From assembly GCA_028122735.1 (NCBI GenBank), contig JAOHSR010000007.1, positions 1-48,083 of the forward strand: a stretch of 48,083 nucleotides of DNA. Reading direction: 5' to 3'. The notes under the pieces were generated by a model that ran no database searches, was not told the DNA's origin, and was given only the letters and a program-made list of their open reading frames with translations. The position numbers and the translations under genes are program-made. This document shows, piece after piece, positions 1 through 9,799 of the stretch. Positions within the stretch are counted from its first letter, which is position 1. Each line of letters starts with the position of its first letter. This stretch comes from Flavobacteriales bacterium (GTDB taxonomy: Bacteria > Bacteroidota > Bacteroidia > Flavobacteriales > BACL11).

Positions 1-277
1 ATGGGCCAATCTTGAAAGCACTTTTTAATAATGAGTTTTCAGTGTAACTTTCTTCTAATATAATTACATATTCACTTTCATTATTTTCTCTTAAAATCAG
101 ATACTCATTTTCATCAATTATAAAATAGTTGTCATTTTCTCTAACAATTGGAAAATCATCTTGTTTTTCAGAAAAATTGATGTTTAGTACTTTATATTTA
201 AAGTTATTATTCTGGGCATAATTAGAAACGCTTATAATAGAGAATAGTACTGAAAGAATAATAAATTTTATTTGCAT
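1..277 (-). CDS. Secreted hypothetical protein, 3' part cut by window edge (MQIKFIILSVLFSIISVSNYAQNNNFKYKVLNINF...)
   Basis: Minus-strand frame open from ATG (CAT at 275-277) to the window edge; N-terminal signal-peptide-like sequence. Not in the ORF track because it is truncated. Confidence 0.7.
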   Translation of the reverse strand, partial: MQIKFIILSVLFSIISVSNYAQNNNFKYKVLNINFSEKQDDFPIVRENDNYFIIDENEYLILRENNESEYVIILEESYTENSLLKSAFKIGP

Positions 278-343
278 CTATTTTTTTTTACAAATTTACA
301 AATATTGAGTATATCATAAGATTTAAATCAATAAGTTTGTATT

Positions 344-1327
344 ATGAAATTATATCAATTATTTGTTTATTTTTTAATAGTTTTTTCTTCTTGTGAGACT
401 GATTTTGATGTTAATGCTGAATGGGATGATGTCACTATTGTTTATGGATTATTGGATCGAAATAGTGAAATTCAACTCATTAAAATTAATAAAGCATATT
501 TAGGTGCTGGAGATGCTGTTCAAATGGCATCTGTTTCAGACTCAGTAAATTATACCCCATCTGATTTAAATGTAAAGCTTTACAGAATTAAATCACTTGG
601 ATTTGGTCAATATGATACTCTAGCTACAGTTACTTTATACGATACTTTAGTGGAAAAGGATGATGGCCTTTTTTCAACTGAAGAAAATATTATTTATGCA
701 TTTAAAAAACCAAATTCTTTCTACAATACAAATTCTTTTTATGTATTAGAGATAACTAATTTAAATACTAATGATAAAGTTTCTTCTCAAACAGAAATAA
801 TTGATAATTTTAATTTTGAGTCTTTAAACTCTAGCTTTGAATGGGGCCTATATAACGGTGATTTGGTAGATAGTTTAAGATTTAGAACTAAAAATATTGA
901 ATGGACTAAATCAACAAATGGGGAAATTTATCAGCTAGATTTAATTATTAATTATTTAGAAGACGGTGAAAATAAAAATCTTGTGTGGAGTCAGCCTTTA
1001 ATTGAATATACAAGTGGTAATATGAGTGTTAAAATTAAAGGTGATCAATTCTTTTTATTCTTGACTAATAACTTATCCAATAACACAACTAAACAATTTC
1101 TTAATTTGGATCTTTTAATGACTGTAGGAACAAATGATTTAAAGACTTATATAAATGTAAATAAGCCTTTCTCTGGAATTGTGCAAGAAAGACCAGTTTT
1201 TTCAAATATTAATAATGGTATTGGATTATTCTCGTCTAGGTACACTTATGATGATATTTACGGTATAGAATTAACTAACGCTACCGTTAATTACATTATT
1301 AATGATTTAGATTTAGGTTTTGAATAA
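344..1327 (+). CDS. Putative lipoprotein, DUF4249-like
   Basis: 327-aa ORF; signal peptide with Cys (VFSSCETDF); general resemblance to Bacteroidota DUF4249 lipoproteins. Confidence 0.75.
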   Translation: MKLYQLFVYFLIVFSSCETDFDVNAEWDDVTIVYGLLDRNSEIQLIKINKAYLGAGDAVQMASVSDSVNYTPSDLNVKLYRIKSLGFGQYDTLATVTLYDTLVEKDDGLFSTEENIIYAFKKPNSFYNTNSFYVLEITNLNTNDKVSSQTEIIDNFNFESLNSSFEWGLYNGDLVDSLRFRTKNIEWTKSTNGEIYQLDLIINYLEDGENKNLVWSQPLIEYTSGNMSVKIKGDQFFLFLTNNLSNNTTKQFLNLDLLMTVGTNDLKTYINVNKPFSGIVQERPVFSNINNGIGLFSSRYTYDDIYGIELTNATVNYIINDLDLGFE

Positions 1328-1328
1328 A

Positions 1329-1341
1329 TGACATTGTGTCA
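1329..1341. promoter_or_regulatory. Inverted repeat TGACA-TTG-TGTCA upstream of dnaK, candidate operator
   Basis: Perfect 5-bp arms with a 3-bp centre; a TGTCA-type half-site recurs at 1379-1388 (TGTCAGTTAC versus TGTCACTAAC at 1337-1346). Confidence 0.4.
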
Positions 1342-1467
1342 CTAACTCACTTTTGTAAGCTTTAACATTTCCCCTTTTTGTCAGTTACTTTTAATTTTTT
1401 TTATTTTGGAATACTTATTGCAGTATTACTCATTGAAACAAATTTTGAAAAATTAAAATAAAAAAAA

Positions 1468-3372
1468 ATGAGTAAAATAATAGGTATAGATTTAGGTACA
1501 ACAAATTCATGCGTTTCAGTAATGGAAGGTAATGAGCCTGTTGTAATTCCAAATGCTGAAGGAGCAAGAACTACTCCTTCTATAGTTGCTTTTATTGAAG
1601 GTGGTGAAAGAAAAGTTGGTGATAGTGCCAAAAGACAGGCCATTACAAATCCAGAAAAAACAATTTCTTCAATTAAAAGATTTATGGGGGAAAGCTTTTC
1701 CGCTATGAGTAAAGAAATAAAAAATGTTTCTTACAAGGTTGTGAAGGGAGATAATAATACTCCAAGAGTAAAAATTGATGATAGATTATATACTCCGCAA
1801 GAGATTTCTGCAATGGTCTTACAAAAAATGAAGAAAACTGCTGAAGATTATTTAGGACAATCTGTTTCTGAAGCCGTTGTTACTGTTCCTGCATACTTTA
1901 ATGATGCACAAAGACAAGCTACAAAGGAAGCTGGTGAAATTGCAGGTTTAACGGTTAAAAGAATTATTAATGAGCCTACTGCAGCGGCATTAGCATATGG
2001 CTTAGATAAATCTGATAAAGACAGAACAATTGCTGTGTTTGACCTCGGAGGTGGAACTTTTGATATTTCAATTTTAGAATTAGGTGATGGTGTTTTTGAG
2101 GTAAAGTCAACTAACGGAGATACCCATTTAGGTGGAGATGATTTTGATCAAGTTATTATAGACTGGCTAGCTGAAGAATTTAAAAAGGATGAAAGCATGG
2201 ATTTAAGAGAAGATCCAATGGCTTTACAACGTTTAAAAGAAGCTGCTGAGAAGGCAAAAGTTGAACTATCTAGCTCAACTCAAACTGAAATTAATCTTCC
2301 ATATGTAACTGCAACTGCATCAGGCCCTAAACATTTAGTTAGAACATTAACTAGAGCGCAGTTTGAGCAATTAGCAGACAATCTTATTCAAAATACAATA
2401 AAGCCTTGTCAAAGTGCCTTAAAAGATGCAGGAATGACTGCAGCAGATATTGATGAGGTAATTTTAGTTGGGGGTTCTACAAGAATTCCTTCAATTCAAG
2501 CGGTTGTTGAGAAGCACTTTAAGAAAGCTCCATCTAAGGGAGTAAACCCAGATGAAGTTGTTGCTGTTGGTGCAGCTATTCAAGGAGGTGTTCTTTCTGG
2601 TGATGTTAAAGATGTTCTACTTCTTGATGTAACTCCTTTATCTTTAGGAATTGAAACAATGGGAGGGGTGATGACAAGATTAATAGACTCTAATACCACT
2701 ATTCCTACCAAAAAATCTGAAGTGTTTTCTACTGCAGCTGATAATCAACCTGCTGTAGATATTCATGTCTTACAAGGAGAAAGACCAATGGCTGCTGATA
2801 ATAAATCAATAGGTAGATTTCAATTAGCTGATATTCCACCTGCACCTAGGGGTGTGCCTCAAATTGAAGTGACTTTTGATATCGATGCCAATGGAATCTT
2901 AAATGTTTCTGCTAAAGATAAAGCCACTGGTAAGGAACAAAATATCAAAATTGAAGCATCTTCAGGTTTGTCAGATGCAGAAATTGATAAAATGAAAAAA
3001 GAAGCCGAAGCAAATGCAGATGCTGATAAAACAGCAAAAGAATCAATTGATAAAATTAATGGTGCTGATGCCATGATTTTCCAAACGGAAAAACAATTGA
3101 AAGAGTTTGGTGAAAAACTATCAGATGATAAGAAAGCCCCTATTGAAGAAGCTTTAACTGAATTAAAGTCTGCTCATTCTAGCAAGGATCTTAATGCAAT
3201 TGATTCTGCAATGGAGAAAATTAATGCTGCATGGAAAGTTGCTTCTGAAGAGATGTATAAAGCTACAGAAGAAGCTAAAAATGCTGGTGGTGCCTCAGCT
3301 GAATCTCAAGCAGATAATGCTGACGATGTAACTGATGTTGATTTTGAAGAAGTAGATGAAGAAAAGAAGTAA
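1468..3372 (+). CDS. dnaK: Molecular chaperone DnaK (Hsp70)
   Basis: 634 aa; [19 protein letters not shown]-terminus, [28 protein letters not shown], acidic C-terminus [12 protein letters not shown]. Confidence 0.99.
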   Translation: MSKIIGIDLGTTNSCVSVMEGNEPVVIPNAEGARTTPSIVAFIEGGERKVGDSAKRQAITNPEKTISSIKRFMGESFSAMSKEIKNVSYKVVKGDNNTPRVKIDDRLYTPQEISAMVLQKMKKTAEDYLGQSVSEAVVTVPAYFNDAQRQATKEAGEIAGLTVKRIINEPTAAALAYGLDKSDKDRTIAVFDLGGGTFDISILELGDGVFEVKSTNGDTHLGGDDFDQVIIDWLAEEFKKDESMDLREDPMALQRLKEAAEKAKVELSSSTQTEINLPYVTATASGPKHLVRTLTRAQFEQLADNLIQNTIKPCQSALKDAGMTAADIDEVILVGGSTRIPSIQAVVEKHFKKAPSKGVNPDEVVAVGAAIQGGVLSGDVKDVLLLDVTPLSLGIETMGGVMTRLIDSNTTIPTKKSEVFSTAADNQPAVDIHVLQGERPMAADNKSIGRFQLADIPPAPRGVPQIEVTFDIDANGILNVSAKDKATGKEQNIKIEASSGLSDAEIDKMKKEAEANADADKTAKESIDKINGADAMIFQTEKQLKEFGEKLSDDKKAPIEEALTELKSAHSSKDLNAIDSAMEKINAAWKVASEEMYKATEEAKNAGGASAESQADNADDVTDVDFEEVDEEKK

Positions 3373-3393
3373 TTGTTAATTAGTTTTGAATTT

Positions 3394-3427
3394 AAAAAGA
3401 GCTCTTATTTAAGAGCTCTTTTTTTTT
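3394..3427 (+). terminator. Rho-independent terminator of dnaK
   Basis: AAAAAGAGCTCTTA / TAAGAGCTCTTTTT hairpin followed by a T tract, 22 bp after the dnaK stop. Confidence 0.9.
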
Positions 3428-3459
3428 GATTTAATAGGATTCTTTAATTATATAATCTA

Positions 3460-4044
3460 TTAATGTTTAAATTTTTCAAACGATCTAAGTAGGAAAATTA
3501 TTACAAGTAATTCAATAAATAATAATAAATAGTGAATATAAAATACTTGAGTCTGATTATCAATAATTTGAAATTGATATTCAATTGATTTGTAGAACAA
3601 GAAAGATAATAATAATCCTACTAAATACCCAAATTGTTTAGCCATATCTACTAAAGTTAAAATCCTATCTTTTTTTAATATTAGTGTTTCACCTCTCATT
3701 AAAAAGGAACCAAACATGAAAGTAACTTGATAACCAATATAAACTAGTAATGCAATTTGATAGTTAAATGAAAATAATAAAAAAGTAATTATTACGCTTA
3801 AAATTACAAGCTCCACAAATAATGAAATTTTATAGTAGTAATTGATATTCAAAATTTTTGAGTAAAGTGTTGCAACAAAAAGCATTCCAACGGCCAAAAT
3901 TATTCCACCAATAGAATATACTGATGGTTCTAATGGGGTATAGATTGTAAAAATACTTCCAATTGATGTGCCTAGAAATAAAGAGTTGAAAAATTTATAT
4001 TTTAAAAAATTTCTATTATTTATTCTTAATTTTCTAGATATCAT
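3460..4044 (-). CDS. Integral membrane protein of about six TM segments (half-MFS-like), unknown function
   Basis: 194-aa hydrophobic ORF; starts 5 bp after the gap stop, so probably co-transcribed with it. Confidence 0.7.
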   Translation of the reverse strand: MISRKLRINNRNFLKYKFFNSLFLGTSIGSIFTIYTPLEPSVYSIGGIILAVGMLFVATLYSKILNINYYYKISLFVELVILSVIITFLLFSFNYQIALLVYIGYQVTFMFGSFLMRGETLILKKDRILTLVDMAKQFGYLVGLLLSFLFYKSIEYQFQIIDNQTQVFYIHYLLLFIELLVIIFLLRSFEKFKH

Positions 4045-4049
4045 ATAAT

Positions 4050-5492
4050 TTAATAGTAGGTAAGTCTACGGACTTTTGAAATTTGTTTTGCTAACCTTAT
4101 TACTTGTTTGGTGTATCCAAACTCATTATCATACCAAACATAAATAACAATATCCTTACCGTTTTTTGTTACAATAGTTGCTTTGCTGTCAAAGACAGAA
4201 CAACATGGGTTCCCTACTATATCAGTTGAAACTAAATCTGGATCAATTTGATAGTTGATTTGATTTACCAGACTTCCGCTGATGGCTTCTTTTCTTACAA
4301 TACTGTTTAGATCTTCAATAGAAGTACTTTTATTGATATTTAATCTCATTATAGCTAAAGAAACATTTGCAGTTGGAACTCGAACTGCATTTGCAGTTAA
4401 TTTTCCTTCAAGAGATGGAATAACTTTTGTAACTGCCTTTCCAGCTCCAGTAGAAGTTATTACCATATTGATTGCAGCAGATCTTCCTCTTCTTGGCTTT
4501 TTATGCATGTTGTCAAGAAGGTTTTGATCATTTGTATAAGAATGAACAGTTTCTAAATGTCCATTGTTAATTCCAAAATTATCTTCAATAATTTTTAAAA
4601 TAGGAGCTATACAGTTTGTCGTACAAGATGCAGCAGAGAAAATATTTAGATTTTCTATATCTAAATTCTTGTTATTTATACCATATACAATATTTGGAAT
4701 TTCAGTTCCAGGTGCGGTGAGTAGAACTTTATTAATTCCTTTAGATTTTAAATGACAAGCTAATGCTTCTTTAGAAGTAAATGCACCAGTATTATCAATT
4801 AGGAGAGCGTTATTTATATCGTATGACTCATAATCTATTTCAGATGGTTTTGAGCCATCAATAATATTAATGGTTTGCCCATTAACGATTAAAACTCTAT
4901 TTTTAAGATCAATATCAACTACTCCGTTAAATGCCCCATGAACAGAGTCATTTCTTAAAAGATTTGCTCTTTTAATAATTTGTTCATCAGAAATATTTCT
5001 TACAACAATTGCTCTAAGTCGCATTTGTTGTCCTTTTCCCGCCTGTCTTATTAGTTCCCTTGCTGCTAATCTACCAATTCTTCCAAAACCAAATAAAACA
5101 ATATCTCTGGGAGAGAAGTTGTTTTTTGAGCTTATTATATTTTTTAACTTTTCTTTGATAAAATCAGTATAATTATTAGATGAATCCTCAAGATATTCAG
5201 CGGTTAATAAGCCTATATCTAATTTTGATGGAGGTAAGTCTATAGATAAGATTTCTTCTATAAGATAAGTTGCTGTTTGAATATCTATTTTTCTTTTTAC
5301 TACATTTTCTGCATAAGAAAATAGCCTCAACAATTCTGTTACTCCAACGTCTAAAATATTTTGTCTAAAAAGAACAATTTCTATTCCTTTATCATACATT
5401 AACTGTCCAGAATAATTTAGAAGATTTACAGCAGTCTTTTCGTTTGAAAGCCAATTGTTAAATTGGTTGTTGTAAAGATTATTATCAGTCAT
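4050..5492 (-). CDS. gap: Glyceraldehyde-3-phosphate dehydrogenase, long form with N-terminal extension
   Basis: 480 aa; FGFGRIGRLAARELIRQ, catalytic SAASCTTNCIAPILK, WYDNEFGYTKQV. Confidence 0.95.
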   Translation of the reverse strand: MTDNNLYNNQFNNWLSNEKTAVNLLNYSGQLMYDKGIEIVLFRQNILDVGVTELLRLFSYAENVVKRKIDIQTATYLIEEILSIDLPPSKLDIGLLTAEYLEDSSNNYTDFIKEKLKNIISSKNNFSPRDIVLFGFGRIGRLAARELIRQAGKGQQMRLRAIVVRNISDEQIIKRANLLRNDSVHGAFNGVVDIDLKNRVLIVNGQTINIIDGSKPSEIDYESYDINNALLIDNTGAFTSKEALACHLKSKGINKVLLTAPGTEIPNIVYGINNKNLDIENLNIFSAASCTTNCIAPILKIIEDNFGINNGHLETVHSYTNDQNLLDNMHKKPRRGRSAAINMVITSTGAGKAVTKVIPSLEGKLTANAVRVPTANVSLAIMRLNINKSTSIEDLNSIVRKEAISGSLVNQINYQIDPDLVSTDIVGNPCCSVFDSKATIVTKNGKDIVIYVWYDNEFGYTKQVIRLAKQISKVRRLTYY

Positions 5493-5547
5493 TTTTGTGT
5501 TTTAGTTTAGTTATGCAAATTTAAATTTTTCTATTTATTAAGTTGTC

Positions 5548-5577
5548 TTTGTCGCTAAATTTTATATTGTATTTTTA
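5548..5577 (+). promoter_or_regulatory. Bacteroidota-type promoter upstream of dapF
   Basis: TTTG (5548-5551)-N18-TATTTTTA (5570-5577); matches TTTG/TAnnTTTG except the last base. Confidence 0.45.
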
Positions 5578-5581
5578 CATT

Positions 5582-6355
5582 ATGATACTAGAGTTCTACA
5601 AATATCAAGCTACTGGAAATGATTTTATTATTATAGATGATAGAGATGAATTATTTGATACTAATGATTCTGCATTAATTAATGCTTTGTGTCAAAGAAG
5701 CTTTGGTATCGGAGCAGATGGGTTGATATTGTTAAGAGATGATAAAGATCATGATTTTAGAATGATTTATTTTAATAGTGATGGTTTCGAATCTTCTTTA
5801 TGTGGTAATGGTGCTAGATGTATAGTTAAGTTTGCTCATTTATTAGAAATTTCTTCAGAAAATATTAATTTTATTACATCTGCAGGTCTTCATCAAGCAA
5901 GAATTTCTGAATCTGATGTGTCTATTAAGTTTATTGATGTAAATGATATAAAAAACTATAATGATGACCTGGTTATTGATTCTGGATCTCCTCATTATGT
6001 TACTTTTTTAGAAAATATCGATCAAATTGATATTAATATTGAGGGTTCAAATATTAGAAATTCGAATCCATTTAAAAAGAAAGGGATAAACGTTAATTTT
6101 ATTCAAGTAGAAGATTCCGTTAGAATTAGAACTTATGAAAGAGGTGTGGAATCAGAGACGCTTTCATGCGGGACTGGCGCTGTTGCTTCAGCAATTGCTT
6201 TATTTCACAAACAAATAATCAATGAGAATACAATTGAATTGAATACTAGAGGAGGTCTTTTAACTGTTTCATTTGATAACTTTAAAAATGAGTACAGAAA
6301 TATTTGGTTAACTGGTGAAGCTAATTTGGTATATATTGGAGAATTTGAATGTTAA
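5582..6355 (+). CDS. dapF: Diaminopimelate epimerase
   Basis: FYKYQATGNDFIIIDDR, SLCGNGARCIVKFA, ESETLSCGTGAVASAIAL. The ORF track starts at 5543, but the internal ATG at 5582 fits the family N-terminus. Confidence 0.95.
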   Translation: MILEFYKYQATGNDFIIIDDRDELFDTNDSALINALCQRSFGIGADGLILLRDDKDHDFRMIYFNSDGFESSLCGNGARCIVKFAHLLEISSENINFITSAGLHQARISESDVSIKFIDVNDIKNYNDDLVIDSGSPHYVTFLENIDQIDINIEGSNIRNSNPFKKKGINVNFIQVEDSVRIRTYERGVESETLSCGTGAVASAIALFHKQIINENTIELNTRGGLLTVSFDNFKNEYRNIWLTGEANLVYIGEFEC

Positions 6356-6815
6356 AAATCACCAAATATCTTTAAGATTATTAGAAGATAATGATCTTGA
6401 ATTTTTATATTCCATTGAAAATAATCCAGTTAACAAAAAATACGGAAGTGATACTACCTACCTTTCAAAGAAAATACTTAAAGCTTATATTAAAAATTCT
6501 GGTGCTGATTTAAGTATTTATGGTCAAAAAAGGTTTGTTATTACATTAAATAATATTTCAATTGGTTTAATTGATCTTTTTGATTATAATCAATTTAATA
6601 GAAGTGCATATGTTGGGATAATTATTATAAATGAATTTCAAAATAATAATTATGGCTCCATTGCTTTGGAGCTTTTAATTTCTTACTCATGGGATAAATT
6701 GGATTTACTATCTTTATATGCCAACATTAATCCAAAAAATAATTCTAGTGTTTCTTTATTTAATAAATTTTATTTCAAAAAAATAAAAGATACTCTATAT
6801 AAACTTGACAAATGA
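6315..6815 (+). CDS. GNAT-family N-acetyltransferase
   Basis: RLLEDNDLEFLYSIENNPVNKKYG, IGLIDLFDYNQFNRSAYVGIIII, YGSIALELLISY. The true start may be a TTG near 6339-6345. Confidence 0.8.
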   Translation: MKLIWYILENLNVKNHQISLRLLEDNDLEFLYSIENNPVNKKYGSDTTYLSKKILKAYIKNSGADLSIYGQKRFVITLNNISIGLIDLFDYNQFNRSAYVGIIIINEFQNNNYGSIALELLISYSWDKLDLLSLYANINPKNNSSVSLFNKFYFKKIKDTLYKLDK

Positions 6816-8680
6816 GATTCATTTCATTAATTGTTTTAATTTTTCTCTATTCATGTTCTAATGATAATATAGTTGAATATAAATCATACCTCAATCATCA
6901 TGATACTGTCAAATATGTTGGAATGAATGAATGTAAGGCTTGTCATTATGAAATATATAATTCTTATATACAAACTGGTATGGGTAAGTCATTTTCTTCT
7001 GCAATAAAAACAAAATCTTCACTTCCAGAAAACCCTGAAATTATATATGATTCTATTAAAGATTTATCTTATATGCCTTTGTGGATTAATGATAGTTTAT
7101 GGATAAGAGAATTTAGAATGTTACATAATGATACTATTCATAAAATAGATAAGAAAGTAGATTATATAATAGGTTCTGGACATCATACAAACTCTCATTT
7201 ATTTAAAATAAATGGTTTTTTACATCAATTGCCATATACTTATTACGTTCAGGATAGTATTTCAGATCTTCCTCCGGGATATGAAGACGGAAATAATACA
7301 AGATTTGCAAGAGAAATTAATATGGAATGTATAAGTTGTCATAATGCATATCCACAGCATGTTGTGGGGTCAAATAATAAATATGATTTTATTCCACAGG
7401 GAATTGATTGTGAGAGGTGTCATGGTCCTGGGGAGATACATGTTGCACTTAAAAGTCAAGGTGTTTTAGTTGATACTTCTAAATATATTGACTATTCTAT
7501 TGTTAATCCTTCAAAATTAAACAGAGATTTACAGTTTGATGTTTGTCAAAGGTGTCATCTTCAAGGGACAGCAGTTTTACATCAAAATAGTTCTTTCACA
7601 GATTTTAAGCCTGGAATGCATTTAAACCATTTTATTGATGTTTATCTTCCAAAATACAAAGATGATAATAGCTTTATAATGGCCTCTCATGTTGAAAGAT
7701 TAAAACAAAGTAGCTGTTATGTAAATTCTGAAATGACATGTGTTACTTGCCATAACCCTCATCAAAGTGTTAAGTCCTTAGGAAAAAATTATTTTGATAA
7801 AAAATGTATGGATTGTCACGATCTTTGTGAGGATGAAGAAAATACATCTGATTGCTCTAGCTGTCATATGCCAATGTCTTCATCATCGGATATTCCTCAT
7901 GTAACTATATCAGACCATAAGATTTCAGTTCCAAATAATGACAGTATTTATAATAAAAATAATGGTAAAAGAGAATTTTTAGGCTTATTTGCTATAAATA
8001 ATGATAGCCCTACAAATTTATCTAAAGCAAAAGGATACTTAAAAAGATTTGAAAGCTTTGAGAGTAACCCTTTATATCTTGATAGTGCATATGTTTTTCT
8101 TAATAATAGTAATGTTGATGAGGTTTTTACAAGTTTTGTTCAATATTATTATCTGAAAAAAGATTATTTTTCATTAATTAACTACTATTTAACAATTGAA
8201 AAGGAAAGATTAAATTTGTTTTCTTCTGAAGAATTATCCTTGGCTTATTCAAGAATAGCAGATGCCTTCTCAAATAATGGTCTTGTAGATGAAGCTACAA
8301 CACTTTTTAATCAAGCTATAGAATTATCTCCTTTTGTTTTAGACTATAAGCTAAAATTAGCAGTTTTGTTTATTAATTCCAATAAATTCTTAGAGGCAGA
8401 AAAAACTTTAGATGCACTATTGTCATTAAATTCTGAGCGTAAGGAGATATACTTAAATTATGGATATTTAAATATTCTTAGAATGCAATTTGATAAGGCT
8501 GAGGAGGATTTAAAAAGAGCTATAAATTTAGATCCAGATTATTTGCTCGCTTATGAAAATTTAGCTCTTTTATATATTAAAAAGAATAATCTATTTTTGG
8601 CGAGAAAAAATTTAGAGTTAATATTAAAATTAAAGCCAAACTCTTTTAAAGCGAAACAAATGCTAAATAATTTAAATTAA
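6812..8680 (+). CDS. Heptahaem c-type cytochrome lipoprotein with C-terminal TPR repeats
   Basis: Seven CxxCH motifs (CKACH, CISCH, CERCH, CQRCH, CVTCH, CMDCH, CSSCH); cytochrome c554-like CERCHGPGE; C-terminal TPRs; lipobox FLYSC. Confidence 0.9.
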   Translation: MRFISLIVLIFLYSCSNDNIVEYKSYLNHHDTVKYVGMNECKACHYEIYNSYIQTGMGKSFSSAIKTKSSLPENPEIIYDSIKDLSYMPLWINDSLWIREFRMLHNDTIHKIDKKVDYIIGSGHHTNSHLFKINGFLHQLPYTYYVQDSISDLPPGYEDGNNTRFAREINMECISCHNAYPQHVVGSNNKYDFIPQGIDCERCHGPGEIHVALKSQGVLVDTSKYIDYSIVNPSKLNRDLQFDVCQRCHLQGTAVLHQNSSFTDFKPGMHLNHFIDVYLPKYKDDNSFIMASHVERLKQSSCYVNSEMTCVTCHNPHQSVKSLGKNYFDKKCMDCHDLCEDEENTSDCSSCHMPMSSSSDIPHVTISDHKISVPNNDSIYNKNNGKREFLGLFAINNDSPTNLSKAKGYLKRFESFESNPLYLDSAYVFLNNSNVDEVFTSFVQYYYLKKDYFSLINYYLTIEKERLNLFSSEELSLAYSRIADAFSNNGLVDEATTLFNQAIELSPFVLDYKLKLAVLFINSNKFLEAEKTLDALLSLNSERKEIYLNYGYLNILRMQFDKAEEDLKRAINLDPDYLLAYENLALLYIKKNNLFLARKNLELILKLKPNSFKAKQMLNNLN

Positions 8681-9738
8681 TGTTAAAAAATAATTCATCT
8701 TTAGAAAGAATTCTTATTGTAGTAGTTCTTTCTGCATCAGTTGGTATTTCCTATTTTGCTTATGATTTATACAAAAAAATATTAAAAATCAATACAAGAT
8801 TTGGAGAGGAGATTAAAGAGCAATATATTAACATTCAATCATATGATAATTTCTCAGATGTAATTTCTTTATTAGAAAGTAAAAATCTTCTTGTTGATAT
8901 TAACTCATTTAAATGGGTTGCTGATAAAAAAAACTATATTAATAATATTAAAGCAGGTAGATATTTTATTGATCAGAATATGAATAACAATGATTTAGTA
9001 AATCTTTTGCGATCTGGTAAGCAATCACCTGTTAAAGTTACATTTAATAATATTAGAACTTTAGGTGAAGTTTCTTCTAAGCTTTCAGAATTTTTAGAAG
9101 CCGATTCAAATGATATTCATAAATCTTTTATTGATCCATATTTTCTCAAAAAAAACAATTTTAACATCAATAATGTTATTTCTGTATTTATTCCTAATAC
9201 CTATGAATTTTATTGGAATACTTCGGCCGAAAAATTACGCAAACGAATGTTAAAAGAATATACTTCTTTTTGGAATAGAACTCGTAGAAAAAAAGCCTCA
9301 AAAATAAATTTATCATTTGATGAGGTTTCTGCTCTTGCATCTATAGTTGAAAAAGAACAAAATATAAGAAAAGATGAAAGACCTATGATTGCAGGCTTGT
9401 ATTTAAATAGAATCAATCAGAATATGAAGTTGGAGTCAGATCCTACTTTAATTTTTGCTTTGCAGGATTTTACTATAAACAGAGTTTTGAATAAAGATAA
9501 AAAAGTTAATTCTCCTTACAACACCTATAAATACAAAGGATTGCCTCCAGGGCCTATATGTATTCCTTCAATAAATTCTATTGACGCTGTATTGAATGCT
9601 TCTGAACATGAATATATTTTTATGTGCGCAAAAGAAGATTTTTCTGGTTATCACAATTTTGCAACTAATTATCGACAACATTTAGTAAATGCAAGGAAAT
9701 ATCAGAGAATGTTAAATAAGAAAAAGATTCTTCGATAA
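8680..9738 (+). CDS. mltG: Endolytic murein transglycosylase MltG (YceG family)
   Basis: LASIVEKEQNIRKDERPMIAGLYLNRINQNMKLESDPTLIFAL, YNTYKYKGLPPGPICIPSINSIDAVLN. Confidence 0.95.
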   Translation: MLKNNSSLERILIVVVLSASVGISYFAYDLYKKILKINTRFGEEIKEQYINIQSYDNFSDVISLLESKNLLVDINSFKWVADKKNYINNIKAGRYFIDQNMNNNDLVNLLRSGKQSPVKVTFNNIRTLGEVSSKLSEFLEADSNDIHKSFIDPYFLKKNNFNINNVISVFIPNTYEFYWNTSAEKLRKRMLKEYTSFWNRTRRKKASKINLSFDEVSALASIVEKEQNIRKDERPMIAGLYLNRINQNMKLESDPTLIFALQDFTINRVLNKDKKVNSPYNTYKYKGLPPGPICIPSINSIDAVLNASEHEYIFMCAKEDFSGYHNFATNYRQHLVNARKYQRMLNKKKILR

Positions 9739-9799
9739 TTGAATTATTGATTTAACTAATTTTAAGAATTACTTATTTTTGCATTAAAATAAAATATAT

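Noticed and set aside
1401-1643. 80-aa minus-strand ORF opposite dnaK start
   Set aside because: Antisense to a clear dnaK frame and upstream DNA; no recognisable domain.
2859-3074. 71-aa minus-strand ORF inside dnaK
   Set aside because: Shadow ORF from the codon bias of dnaK; Ala/Ser-rich antisense translation.
4282-4755. Plus-strand ORFs (81 and 63 aa) inside gap
   Set aside because: Antisense to the confident GAPDH frame; no domain or promoter.
5517-5528. AAATTTAAATTT palindrome between gap and dapF
   Set aside because: Expected by chance in such AT-rich sequence; overlaps a candidate -7 element and needs no further explanation.
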